The notes: generated by a model not told the origin, from the letters alone. DNA of 64,000 nt from Nonomuraea muscovyensis (GCF_014207745.1 NZ_JACHJB010000001.1:2790001-2854000), one strand, 5' to 3'. Shown: positions 25,871 to 34,023, numbered from the stretch's first letter. A program made the numbers and translations.

Positions 25871-26710
25871 TCAGTCCTCCTCGTGTCGGTACAGCGGGCT
25901 GGCTAGTTCCGCCTTGACCGGTTCCCCGGTAGCCGGGTCGTATTCGACGCCCACGACGGTCGAGAAGCGCTTGTCGCCTACCTGCCCCCACAGCGTTGCG
26001 ATCTCGGTCTGAAGGAGGTGCACCACGCCGAGCGTGCCCTGCGGGTGGATGCCAGTGAACACCAGCAGGTTGCCGTTACCGTCTGGCCGCCCGAGCCGTC
26101 CGAGGTAGGCGTAATCCACAGGGCGAGCCGGTTCGCTGTCCGATCCGGAGCGGTACACGGCGCCGGTACGGCGGTCGCGCAGCGTCCAAACGTCGTCCTT
26201 GACCCACTCCAGGACCGGATCCGACTCGTACAGCGCACCCATGACAGGGGAGAGCTTGGGGCCGCAGATCACGATGAGGTTGGGCCGGTTGACGTCGATC
26301 TCACCGCCGAGCGGTACGTGCTCCAGCTCCATCGCCAGATCGAAGCCGCGGGCGAGGTCCTCCAGCCGCTTGGCCGCCGTGACGTCCTCCATCGCGACCA
26401 CGGGCCGCGCGTTGTTGGCCTCGCGCTTGAGCGGCGTGAACAAGGTGATCGCGCCCGTACCGAGGAACGCCCCTTCGGGTGCAGGACCGGTGTGCCGGAT
26501 CTGATGGATACGTCCCCGCGTAAGGCCGGCCTCCTTGGCGATCTGGGCGTACGACAGTCCTTGGGCATGGAGCTCTTGGATCACGCGCCGTCGCAGCCGG
26601 GAAAGCTCGGTGACCTCCTGCTGGGCAGCGTTGAGACGCTCCGTGGCGACCCGCAGCAGTTGGAACGGGTCTTCTATCGCGGCAATGCGCTCAACGTCAC
26701 TCGGCGCCAT
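25871..26710 (-). CDS. Sigma-region-4-like HTH regulator with unknown C-terminal domain
   Basis: A 279-aa protein. Residues about 30-75 form a coiled helix then a helix-turn-helix (LSYAQIAKEAGLTRGRIHQI) of the sigma-70 region 4 type. The C-terminal two thirds are alpha/beta (NLIVICGPKLSP..., VDYAYLGRLGRPDGNG, LVFTGIHPQGTLGVVHLL) and look like a small-molecule or nucleotide-binding domain I cannot name. Two copies of the element operator lie 28-70 bp upstream, so autoregulation is likely. It takes the place of KorSA, which I do not find. Confidence 0.8.
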   Translation of the reverse strand: MAPSDVERIAAIEDPFQLLRVATERLNAAQQEVTELSRLRRRVIQELHAQGLSYAQIAKEAGLTRGRIHQIRHTGPAPEGAFLGTGAITLFTPLKREANNARPVVAMEDVTAAKRLEDLARGFDLAMELEHVPLGGEIDVNRPNLIVICGPKLSPVMGALYESDPVLEWVKDDVWTLRDRRTGAVYRSGSDSEPARPVDYAYLGRLGRPDGNGNLLVFTGIHPQGTLGVVHLLQTEIATLWGQVGDKRFSTVVGVEYDPATGEPVKAELASPLYRHEED

Positions 26711-26737
26711 TGATCCCCCTCTGATCACTGAAGGCGA

Positions 26738-26779
26738 GTCTAGGCCCCTAGACGGAATGCCGTCTATCCCCCTTGACAG
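26738..26779. promoter_or_regulatory. Operator pair upstream of HTH regulator
   Basis: GTCTAGGCCCCTAGAC at 26738-26753 is a 16-bp near-palindrome (7 of 8 pairs). TCTATCCCCCTTGACAG at 26763-26779 matches box A upstream of pra except for one base. Both lie just before the HTH gene start. Confidence 0.6.
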
Positions 26780-26856
26780 TACGCTTTGGACCCGTTCGCC
26801 GGTTTTTGAGCTGACCGCACGAATCGCTGACCGCCGATTGGGGACACCTCGTGGAC

Positions 26857-27123
26857 TCACCGAGCCATGCCCGAAAGTAGCGCGAACCACGTGGCGCGAG
26901 CTTCGCCGACCCGCACGCGGTGAGTCTCGGCGGGCTGCTGCCCCTGGGTGAAACGCCGGATAAAGGCCAGTCCGCCAGACTCGCACAGTTCGTAGTGGAC
27001 GCTCCGGCAGTGGCAGGTCCACGCGACCACGCGACACCGCTCGTCCTTGCCGGCGGGGTACCAGTCGAGCCGCACGCATGACGACTGCGGCAATGGAAGG
27101 TGCGGCGACAGGCAGGAACCCAT
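26857..27123 (-). CDS. AICE hypothetical protein, Cys/His-containing
   Basis: An 88-aa protein starting MGSCLSPHLPLPQ. A CHCRSVHYELCESGG segment could bind zinc, followed by AFIRRFTQG and ARATWFALLSGMAR. The ATG overlaps the GHKL gene stop (TGATG), so it is the second gene of that unit. I recognise the pattern as a common small AICE protein but not its role. Confidence 0.68.
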   Translation of the reverse strand: MGSCLSPHLPLPQSSCVRLDWYPAGKDERCRVVAWTCHCRSVHYELCESGGLAFIRRFTQGQQPAETHRVRVGEARATWFALLSGMAR

Positions 27124-27527
27124 CAGGCCGACACCGTCCGCGAGCTGGTGCGCAGCACAGCCCACACCGTCCGACCGTGTTCATCGCCCCACACGCCCCA
27201 GTCGACCGCCAAGTTGGCGACGAGTAGGAGGCCGCGCCCACCTTCGCCTTCAGGGTACGGCCGGAAGAGTCTGGGCGACGAAGGCCCGCCCTCATCAAGG
27301 ACGCCGACCCAGAGACGATCTGTATGAGCTTGGACGCTCACCAGGAAGCGCCCGCCGAAGCGCCCGCTCGCGGAGTGACGTATCGCGTTGGTGGCCAACT
27401 CGCTGACGATGAGCTCCACGTCATCGACCGCGGGCCAGCCCCGCAGGAGTGCGGTCACGAAGCGTCGAGCCTCTGTGATGGAGGGGGCGGAGCCGAGGAA
27501 GTAGCGAGAGAAGCGCCAAGCCGACAT
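27123..27527 (-). CDS. GHKL ATPase-like (anti-sigma/RsbW type)
   Basis: A 134-aa single-domain HATPase. The N box has Glu43 and Asn47 (ELATNAIRHS), the G1 box is VLDEGG, the G2 box GEGGRGLLLV. Proteins of this size are mostly anti-sigma or anti-anti-sigma kinases of Ser/Thr type. With the PP2C phosphatase and the sigma-4-like HTH protein downstream, a partner-switching circuit is plausible. The start has GGAG upstream, and an element operator box lies 14 bp before it. Confidence 0.86.
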   Translation of the reverse strand: MSAWRFSRYFLGSAPSITEARRFVTALLRGWPAVDDVELIVSELATNAIRHSASGRFGGRFLVSVQAHTDRLWVGVLDEGGPSSPRLFRPYPEGEGGRGLLLVANLAVDWGVWGDEHGRTVWAVLRTSSRTVSA

Positions 27528-27540
27528 GGCAAGCTCCGTC

Positions 27541-27556
27541 GTCTAGGGGGCTATAC
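27541..27556. promoter_or_regulatory. Operator box upstream of GHKL gene
   Basis: GTCTAGGGGGCTATAC, the same core as the boxes upstream of pra and the HTH gene, lies 14 bp before the GHKL start. Confidence 0.6.
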
Positions 27557-27620
27557 ATCGGATGGCGTCAGCGTATGAGTGAGACTAGAACTAGCTCAAG
27601 CTATTCGACGCATAAATGCG

Positions 27621-28463
27621 TCACTTCTCCAGGCGGCCCGCCAGCTCTCGATAGTCGTCAGCCACCGACCCCAGCAGCCGGCGGAGTGCATCGCCGTACA
27701 CCGCAACAGCCGCGAACGCCTCGAACGTCTCCATATGCGTGGCCAGTTCCTCGGCGTCAGTGAGCGTGACGTCACCCGTCAAGCTCTCAACCACGCTCGC
27801 CGACCCGTCATAGATCGTGAACCCATGCAGAGGAAACGCCGGCACCTGTACCGACCATGGCACAACACCGAGAGTCACATGCGAGAGCGTGGCGACCATG
27901 GAGAGGCGGTCTAGCTGAGCCAACATCAACGACGGCGGCCCCGGCCAGGTGCGAACCGCACCCTCGGTCAACAGGAACGAGAACTCTCGCACAGGATCGA
28001 ACAAGACCGTCTGAGCCTCCACCCGCACCGCCGCAGCCTTCGCCGCGTCGACCTCGTCGATATCGCGGCCCACGGCAAGTGCCAGGCGGGCGTATTCGGC
28101 TGTCTGTAAGAGAGCCGGAATCATGGCTGACTGGAACGACACCACTCGATGCCCCGCGCGCACCCGAGCCGCATTGGCCGCCTCCCTGCCGGCAAGGCCG
28201 CCCTTCAGCCGAGACACCTCATAACGAAGCCGTGTGAGAAGAACATCCAGGTCGGCGCGACCATCCTCATCCAAGCCCAGGGCAGAGACCAGCCGCTCAA
28301 CGGTCTCAGGCGTGGGGAGGAGCTGACCCGTCTCGATCCGAGAAATCGTAGGTTGCGCTACCTGGGCTCGCTGCGCGAGATCCTTCCCGGTCAGACCCGC
28401 GTCCTTGCGAAACCGCCGCAGCAGCTCGCCAAGCGTCCTCAGCCGATCCCGTCGCTCGTTCAC
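27621..28463 (-). CDS. XRE regulator with DUF5753 domain (Scr1-type)
   Basis: A 280-aa protein: an N-terminal XRE helix-turn-helix (LGELLRRFRKDAGLTGKDLA, then VAQPTISRIETG), then a DUF5753 domain (FQSAMIPALLQTAEYARLAL). In actinomycetes such genes usually pair with a DUF397 partner; none is adjacent here. GTG at 28463 is the likely start, since upstream codons are not conserved in type. A 16-bp palindrome (27607-27622) overlaps its stop. A decayed copy of this gene is seen at 54360-54455. Confidence 0.86.
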   Translation of the reverse strand: MNERRDRLRTLGELLRRFRKDAGLTGKDLAQRAQVAQPTISRIETGQLLPTPETVERLVSALGLDEDGRADLDVLLTRLRYEVSRLKGGLAGREAANAARVRAGHRVVSFQSAMIPALLQTAEYARLALAVGRDIDEVDAAKAAAVRVEAQTVLFDPVREFSFLLTEGAVRTWPGPPSLMLAQLDRLSMVATLSHVTLGVVPWSVQVPAFPLHGFTIYDGSASVVESLTGDVTLTDAEELATHMETFEAFAAVAVYGDALRRLLGSVADDYRELAGRLEK

Positions 28464-28781
28464 ACCGAGCGTTCTACCATCAGATATGCAGAGGCGATGG
28501 CACACCGATAGATAAGCACATCTTCTACAGGCTGAAGGCCGTACCGCAGCCGTCTGCAAGTCGGGGGGGTGCCAGACGGCACTGCGGCGGTCGATCGCCC
28601 CCAACTGCTGTGCACGCTAACCAGGCTGCTAAACAGGGCCCTGTAGGCGAACGAAGACCCCGCGCGAGAATTGGGAACGCTCCTACTGCGGACGGCTAAA
28701 TCCTCGTATAAGCTCCGTCACTCGCTGTTCGGATTGCTGAAATATTATGCCTCAGTACTTGCTAGCGCGAATCGCAAGGCT
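28464..28781. other. Intergenic, XRE promoter side
   Basis: 318 bp between the XRE start and the STAND stop, AT-richer than the backbone. The XRE promoter must lie here. I see no ORF, RNA or clear terminator. Confidence 0.4.
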
Positions 28782-31700
28782 TTAATTCCTATCCCACTGC
28801 TTCTTTGCTAGGCCGAGAACGGCCGATGGTTCGATATTGGCGATGCTTGGCAAGAGAGCGGTAGACCGGATTCTTGTCAAGCCCCACGCGATCAGACGGC
28901 TAGCTCTTTCCGTATCGGCATGAGTGGCGATCACCGCAACAGCTTCGGAGAGGGCGTCCTCGTAAGGGATGGACCGTGTAAGTCTATCGGCATGATCAAA
29001 AAGACCCGCAGCCGTCAACGCAGTGACCAGTCCGACTAGCGCCTCCGCCTGCTCGTCCGGGTCTGTGATGGAGCGGGCGAGGGTCTCGGCCTCTTGTGCG
29101 AAACGTTCGGCATGGTCGAACCGCTCTGCGGCGGCCGAAGCTTCGATCAGGTGAGTCAATGCTTGGGTGCGGGAGACTGGGTCGGTGATGGTGTGGGTGA
29201 TAGTTTCGGCCTCCTGTGCAATTTCTTTGGCTTGGCTAGGCTGGCCGATGGTGGACAAAGTGACGGCCAGGTCGATGAGGGCTCGGGCTCGGGAGTACGG
29301 GCTGGTGATGGTGTGGGTGATAGTTTCGGCCTCCTGTGCAATTTCTTTGGCTTGGCTAGGCTGGCCGATGGTGGACAAAGTGACGGCCAGGTCGATGAGG
29401 GCTCGGGCTCGGGAATACGGGTGCGTTATAGAGCGGGCGACAAATGTGATCCTTTGTGTGATGCGCGGACGATAATCCAGGTCGCCTCTGGTAACGAGCT
29501 TGATGAGAGCACGAGCTCGCGAATGCGGGTCGGTGATGGAGTCTGCGAGGGTTTCGGCGTGCTCGAGGTGGCCGGCGGAGGCTTGTGCGGTGACGAGTGC
29601 GACTAGTGCTTCAGCTTTGTTGTCTGGGTCGGTGATGGAGTTTGCGAGGGTTTCGGCGTGCTCGAGGTGGCCGGCGGAGGCTTGTGCGGTGACGAGTGCG
29701 ACTAGTGCTTCAGCTTTGTTGTCTGGGTCGGTGATGGAGTTTGCGAGGGTTTCGGCGTGCTCGAGGTGGCCGGCGGAGGCTTGTGCGGTGACGAGTGCGA
29801 CTAGTGCTTCAGCTTTGTTGTCTGGGTCGGTGATGGAGTTTGCGAGGGTTTCGGCGTGCTCGAGGTAGCCGGCGGAGGCCAAAGCGATGACCAATTGAGT
29901 CATAGCATGGTATTGGCTGTCCGGGTTGACGATAGAGCGAGCGAGAGTTTCAGTCTCGTGAGCAATGCGCCGCCCTTCTTCAGAATGGCCTGCAGCAGCC
30001 AATGCGACTACCAGTTGGGTTAGGGCCTCCGCTTGTGAGTACAGGCTTGTGATCGAGCGGGCGATAGCTTCGGCAGTTTCTAGATGGCCTGCCGAAGCCA
30101 GGGCGACGACAAGGTCTATCAGGGCTTGGGATTGGAGGTTGGGATGGAAGATCGAGCGTGCCAGAATCTTTGCCTCTTGCGCAATACGGGCGGCGTCGTC
30201 CGGGCGCCCGGCTGAGACCAAAACGGCGACCAAATCGACCAGTGCCCGAGCGCGCGTGTCCGCGTTCGTGATAAGTCGAGTAAGATCGGTGACGTGCTCG
30301 AGCTCACTCACAGTGGCCATCGCTGGGACCAGCGCACCTAGCGCCAAGTCTCTTTGGTGCACGATGGTGATAGAGCTTGCGAGGGTCTCAGCCTTGCGCG
30401 CGACGCGCTCGGCATGATGGAATCTGCCCGCCTTTGCCAATGCGGTGACCAAGTGAATCAGAACGTATACTTGGTAGTACAGCTGCGTGATGGAGCGGGC
30501 AAGAGTCTCGACTCTGTAGCTAACGCGCTCCACATCTTGGAAATGACCAGTGTTGGCGAGTGGGGCGATCAGTTCAGTCAGCGCTCTGGCTTGAGAGCCC
30601 GGTTCGGTGATTCTAGATATGAGCGCTTCTGCCTTGCTTGCTATACGCTGCACCTGATCGAGATGGGCTGCGGTAGTAGGCAGTGCGGCTATCAGATCAG
30701 TTAGGGCCGTGGCTTGGAGGCTCGGTTCGGGAATGCTGGATATCAGCGCTTCAATCTTGGTTGCCATGCGCCGCACCTGATCGAGATGGCCTGCGGTAGC
30801 CAACGCGGCAATAAGTGCAATTAGGGCTCGTGCCTGCGATCCAGGGTCGGCGATGCTAGATGTGAGCGCCTCAGCTTTACCTGCAATTCGCTGGGCCTGA
30901 TCAAGATGGCCAGTTGCGGCAAATGCGGTAAGTAGTGCGGTTAGGGCTTTGGATTCGTAGTAAGGGTCTGTTATGGAGCTGGCAACAGCTTCGGCGTCAT
31001 CGAACTCGCCGGATGTTGCCAATGCATCGACAAGTCGTGTAAGGGCTTGGCCTTGAGAGTCTGAGTCGGTGATGGACCGGGCAAGCGCCTCGGCGCGAAT
31101 CACATTGCCGAGCGTAATCCAAGCTGCGGGCAGCCCAATCGGGACGTTAGCATTACGATCAGCGAGGTGATCACGGGTATGGGCCAGTAGCAACATTTGA
31201 TGCAAGTTGGGCCGCGGCTGTTCGCAAATGAGGCTTTGACAGGCAACGATCTCCGCCAATGCCGCGGCATCGCCGCCGCTAAGGTCAAGCATTCGATCAA
31301 GCCTAGCCTGATCCGTAGCACACGCGACCATACGGTCGAGATCGCGCTGTTCCTGGAGTAGCCGAAAGTAGCCGCGCAGTAGGTACTCGGGTGTTTCGTG
31401 CGGCCAGTGTCGATCGCGATATCGATCTGCCCAGGAGTGAATTCTGTCTCGATACTTCGTTATAGTCGGCTCGCTGAGTGCTGCCGCTGCGGCGATATTG
31501 AGCTCCTCATGAGCTAGAACAAAGGCCTTAGCTCCGTCCCTAGGTCGCCAGGTACTATCCCTACTACTAAACGAGCGTCCTGAAACTGCTCGCAGTTGTT
31601 TACTTACTGAATCTATGGGCAATTGAGTCAATTCGGCGAGGTCGTCGCGGCTCAGCCCTCCACCGGCTGCAACAACCAAGCCGAGAAGATCGCGCTCGGC

Positions 31701-32492
31701 TTGACTTCCATAGAGGAGATGATCCAGTTCGCGCTCAGCATCATCCCGAACCATCTGGGCAGCTGGCGAGGGGCTCAGGCGACGAACAATTGCTGGATCT
31801 CGTAGGGGATGCCATGCCGGCACATCCGAGGGAACGGGTGGATTGGGTCGACCTGCAACGACTACGCGCATCCCGTCCGGTAGCTTCGCAGGCAACAGTG
31901 CCGCAATGCTATGCATACCCGGGCCAACCTTGACTCCCCTATCTTCATCCAGTCCATCGACGACCAGAACCAAACGCTGCCCGGCTTCTCGACACGTGCG
32001 CGCCGCTTCCTTTAACAAGCGCCCGAACCATCCTCGCTGCGTAGCTTCTGTCAACAGCGCAGGCATTGGCTGGCCCAATAGGGTGGCCAATTGTTCGATC
32101 ACGATGTCCAGGAATGCTGTCCGATCACTCTGCCCGGCATAGCGGGCAGTGATGAAAAACGACACCACTCGCACTCCCGGAGGAGGGTTAAGTACCAATG
32201 TGGCCATCAACGCCGACTTGCCGGCCCAAGCTGGCCCCTGCCACCAGACATAGTCGCATCCGCGTTCGTCTGTACAGAATTTGGCCAGTGCGTGCAGCTC
32301 TTCCTCTCGTCCGATCAATCGCCATGGGAATATCTGCTCTACTTGTTCGCGGTAGGCTGATTGTGCTAGAGGTAGCGGGGATATGTGGACATCGCCGTAG
32401 TGGCTTCCTGTATTGGCATAACTGCCGGGCCCGCCCGTGGCATCGCCAGTATCACGGACTGTGATCTTTGTGGGATGATCGCCTTTCATCAT
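28782..32492 (-). CDS. STAND NTPase with TPR-like repeat sensor and N-terminal Gly-rich motif
   Basis: A 1236-aa protein. Residues 11-36 carry a Gly/Thr/Asn-rich motif (VRDTGDATGG... then YANTG). A STAND P-loop follows, with Walker A GPAWAGKS at 86-93 and Walker B LVLVVDGLDED at 174-184, then a winged-helix-like region near 270-330. From about 470 to 1200 it consists of repeats of 33-40 residues of the form ARSITDP..QA.AL..LV.ALA.AG, TPR/PPR-like. STAND proteins act as ligand-gated switches in bacterial antiphage and programmed-death systems. It lies 33 bp behind the two-TM gene that shares its N-terminal motif. GC is well below the backbone, a sign of separate origin. Confidence 0.9.
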   Translation of the reverse strand: MMKGDHPTKITVRDTGDATGGPGSYANTGSHYGDVHISPLPLAQSAYREQVEQIFPWRLIGREEELHALAKFCTDERGCDYVWWQGPAWAGKSALMATLVLNPPPGVRVVSFFITARYAGQSDRTAFLDIVIEQLATLLGQPMPALLTEATQRGWFGRLLKEAARTCREAGQRLVLVVDGLDEDRGVKVGPGMHSIAALLPAKLPDGMRVVVAGRPNPPVPSDVPAWHPLRDPAIVRRLSPSPAAQMVRDDAERELDHLLYGSQAERDLLGLVVAAGGGLSRDDLAELTQLPIDSVSKQLRAVSGRSFSSRDSTWRPRDGAKAFVLAHEELNIAAAAALSEPTITKYRDRIHSWADRYRDRHWPHETPEYLLRGYFRLLQEQRDLDRMVACATDQARLDRMLDLSGGDAAALAEIVACQSLICEQPRPNLHQMLLLAHTRDHLADRNANVPIGLPAAWITLGNVIRAEALARSITDSDSQGQALTRLVDALATSGEFDDAEAVASSITDPYYESKALTALLTAFAATGHLDQAQRIAGKAEALTSSIADPGSQARALIALIAALATAGHLDQVRRMATKIEALISSIPEPSLQATALTDLIAALPTTAAHLDQVQRIASKAEALISRITEPGSQARALTELIAPLANTGHFQDVERVSYRVETLARSITQLYYQVYVLIHLVTALAKAGRFHHAERVARKAETLASSITIVHQRDLALGALVPAMATVSELEHVTDLTRLITNADTRARALVDLVAVLVSAGRPDDAARIAQEAKILARSIFHPNLQSQALIDLVVALASAGHLETAEAIARSITSLYSQAEALTQLVVALAAAGHSEEGRRIAHETETLARSIVNPDSQYHAMTQLVIALASAGYLEHAETLANSITDPDNKAEALVALVTAQASAGHLEHAETLANSITDPDNKAEALVALVTAQASAGHLEHAETLANSITDPDNKAEALVALVTAQASAGHLEHAETLADSITDPHSRARALIKLVTRGDLDYRPRITQRITFVARSITHPYSRARALIDLAVTLSTIGQPSQAKEIAQEAETITHTITSPYSRARALIDLAVTLSTIGQPSQAKEIAQEAETITHTITDPVSRTQALTHLIEASAAAERFDHAERFAQEAETLARSITDPDEQAEALVGLVTALTAAGLFDHADRLTRSIPYEDALSEAVAVIATHADTERASRLIAWGLTRIRSTALLPSIANIEPSAVLGLAKKQWDRN
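29184..29423 (-). repeat. 120-bp tandem duplication in STAND gene
   Basis: Two 120-bp units (29184-29303, 29304-29423), identical over the first 111 bp, encode two copies of a 40-residue repeat with core EIAQEAETITHTIT. The near-identity points to recent duplication or gene conversion. Confidence 0.9.
29527..29922 (-). repeat. 99-bp tandem repeats in STAND gene
   Basis: Four units of 99 bp starting at 29527, 29626, 29725 and 29824. The first three are nearly identical, the fourth begins to diverge. Each encodes a 33-residue repeat with core SAGHLEHAETLANSITD. Confidence 0.9.
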
Positions 32493-32525
32493 GTCCCAAT
32501 CGTCACACTGAGACAGACTTGAACA

Positions 32526-32876
32526 TTAATCAAGCTGTGCACCGGTGTTGGCATCGCCCCCATCAGACGCGTCGGCGTCCCCGGTTCGCTCAACTCGTAG
32601 CCGATCGGGACCACCCCTGGCCCCTGAGAAGCCTGTGTTAGCCCTCCCTCCACCGCTGACCTTGGCCTGCCCTGTATCCGCAATGTGCATGCTCTTGCTG
32701 CGTGAGGGGGTAGGCCACGCTACCCACACAGCTACTCCGAGCGCCGCAACACCGGTCAGTGCCGACACGCCAGACGCGACCTTGTCGGTTGCATCCCATC
32801 CCAGGACAGCGAAAACTGCTGCTAGAGCAGCCACCGTTACGGACGTCCCCACCAACACCCATCGCCGCGTCGTCAT
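32526..32876 (-). CDS. Two-TM membrane protein with TG..ANTG C-terminal repeats (putative effector)
   Basis: A 116-aa protein: Met-Thr-Thr-Arg-Arg, then two hydrophobic helices (residues 6-27 and 33-54), a basic linker, and a Gly-rich tail with two motif copies (IADTGQAKVSGGGRANTG at 65-82, VERTGDADASDGGDANTG at 95-112). The STAND protein encoded next, 33 bp downstream, carries the same motif at its N-terminus. A small two-TM protein with a shared signalling tail suits a pore-forming effector recruited by a STAND sensor. This is inference; no homologue is named. ATG at 32876 is chosen because upstream residues lack codon bias. Confidence 0.78.
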   Translation of the reverse strand: MTTRRWVLVGTSVTVAALAAVFAVLGWDATDKVASGVSALTGVAALGVAVWVAWPTPSRSKSMHIADTGQAKVSGGGRANTGFSGARGGPDRLRVERTGDADASDGGDANTGAQLD

Positions 32877-33362
32877 AACAGAATTGTCCGTGTTGCAGTG
32901 CACGATCGGCGCAGAACTTAGGGAAAAGTTGCCTACTAGATAGCTCAAGGGGGCAAACGTTGTTGCACCGCCGTCTAGGCGCACCCTCGGCGCATCGTGG
33001 ACGGCCCACCCTTCATTTATGCCAGCCTCGGCAAGGCGACGAGGCTCCACCGCTGACGCGCTACCTCATCTGGTCGGCCCGCCCCCGCAGGCCTACAGTT
33101 GCGGGTTCATGCCGTGGGGTGAGACCGGCTTGGCCTCGCTCAAGTTGTGATGCAGTGCAGGTTCTGCTGCTCGAGTGGGACGGGGTATGCGCTCTGGCCT
33201 GCCCGCAATGCAGTCCATTGCCGAATTCTCCTCATGAGGGATCAAGGGCGGCGCTCCGCGCCGCCTCGCGGCCCTCCGCCGCTCGGCGGCCGGGCGTGCG
33301 GCCTGGGGGCCGGTCCCGGCCGCCGGACGGCACGGGCCGCACTGTGCCGTAGCCCAGCCGCA
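32877..33362. other. Intergenic, promoter region of two-TM/STAND pair
   Basis: 486 bp without a convincing gene. Just upstream of the two-TM gene, CAAGGGGGCAAAC (about 32946-32958) loosely resembles the element operator (10 of 13 positions against box C). A GC-rich hairpin (GGCGGCGCTCCGCGCCGCC) occurs near 33250. The rest shows no structure I can support. Confidence 0.4.
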
Positions 33363-33686
33363 TCAATCGCCAACGAGGTGAAGTTCGAGTGCGGCGTCTT
33401 CCCCGCAGGCGGCGGCCAAGCGCGCCACGTTCGCCAGGACGTCACGTTCGCCGGCGGTCTCTGCGAGCCCAGCGAGGTAGTCCAGCTCTGCGAGAAACTG
33501 CGGCATCTCCTCACTGGTCAGGATCAGATCGCCATATGGATCTATGCGCTCCAGCATGGGCACTCTGCTGCGCCCGCGTGCCCGCTCCACCAAGCGCACA
33601 AAGACGTCGTCCCTGTCACCCACAACAGGGCCGGCCGGAACGACTCTTCTTCGTCGAGGGCTCGTTCCAGCGCGATGCACCCTCAT
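33363..33686 (-). CDS. Hypothetical protein
   Basis: About 107 aa, with a coding-like C-terminal half (MLERIDPYGDLILTSEEMPQF, LAELDYLAGLAETAGERDVL). The N-terminal 40 residues are Arg-rich and less convincing, so the true start may be nearer the internal Met. Its GC is back to backbone level. No family is recognised. Confidence 0.5.
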   Translation of the reverse strand: MRVHRAGTSPRRRRVVPAGPVVGDRDDVFVRLVERARGRSRVPMLERIDPYGDLILTSEEMPQFLAELDYLAGLAETAGERDVLANVARLAAACGEDAALELHLVGD

Positions 33687-33738
33687 CAAGACCGCATCGA
33701 CTCCCACACTGCTCCTCACCGTGTCTTCTCGAACAAGC

Positions 33739-33774
33739 AGCCTCCGGCGGGAGCACTCCGGCTCCGGGATGATC
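33739..33774. repeat. Short dispersed repeat (copy 1 of 4)
   Basis: GCCTCCGGCGGGAGCACTCC and the following GGCTCCGGGATGATC recur with few changes near 50932, 52382 and 55438, each time in an accretion-zone spacer. Confidence 0.55.
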
Positions 33775-33820
33775 GCTACGGCTATGTTCGTCGGCGATGT
33801 CCGTAGATGGCTGAGGTGAG

Positions 33821-33972
33821 CCTGATCATCCCGCCCGCCATCGACCCGGGACAAGCCGAGCAGACCAGGGCCACGGGTACCAGATCGTTCGTCCGTGGGG
33901 CGCTCCATCTGGCACCCGTGGCCCTGGCCCGCTTCCCCTTCGGGCGGGTCGACGGCAGACGGGATGATCAGG
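33821..33972. repeat. 152-bp imperfect palindrome (copy 1)
   Basis: Outer arms CCTGATCATCCCGCCCG / CGGGATGATCAGG, and inner arms ACCAGGGCCACGGGT / ACCCGTGGCCCTGG with a central loop. The same structure recurs at 51007-51157. In both cases it lies upstream of arm repeats and an att core, so it belongs to the element right end. It might be a single-strand origin or transfer signal, or a small non-autonomous element. Confidence 0.7.
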
Positions 33973-34023
33973 ACGAGGGGTGCGCGCGCCGCGCGGGGGC
34001 GACCAGGTGGCGGGCGTGATCGT

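Noticed and set aside
29184..29922. Regular repeats that might be a CRISPR array
   Set aside because: Units are 99 and 120 bp, contiguous without spacers, in frame, and encode protein repeats. No cas genes are present.
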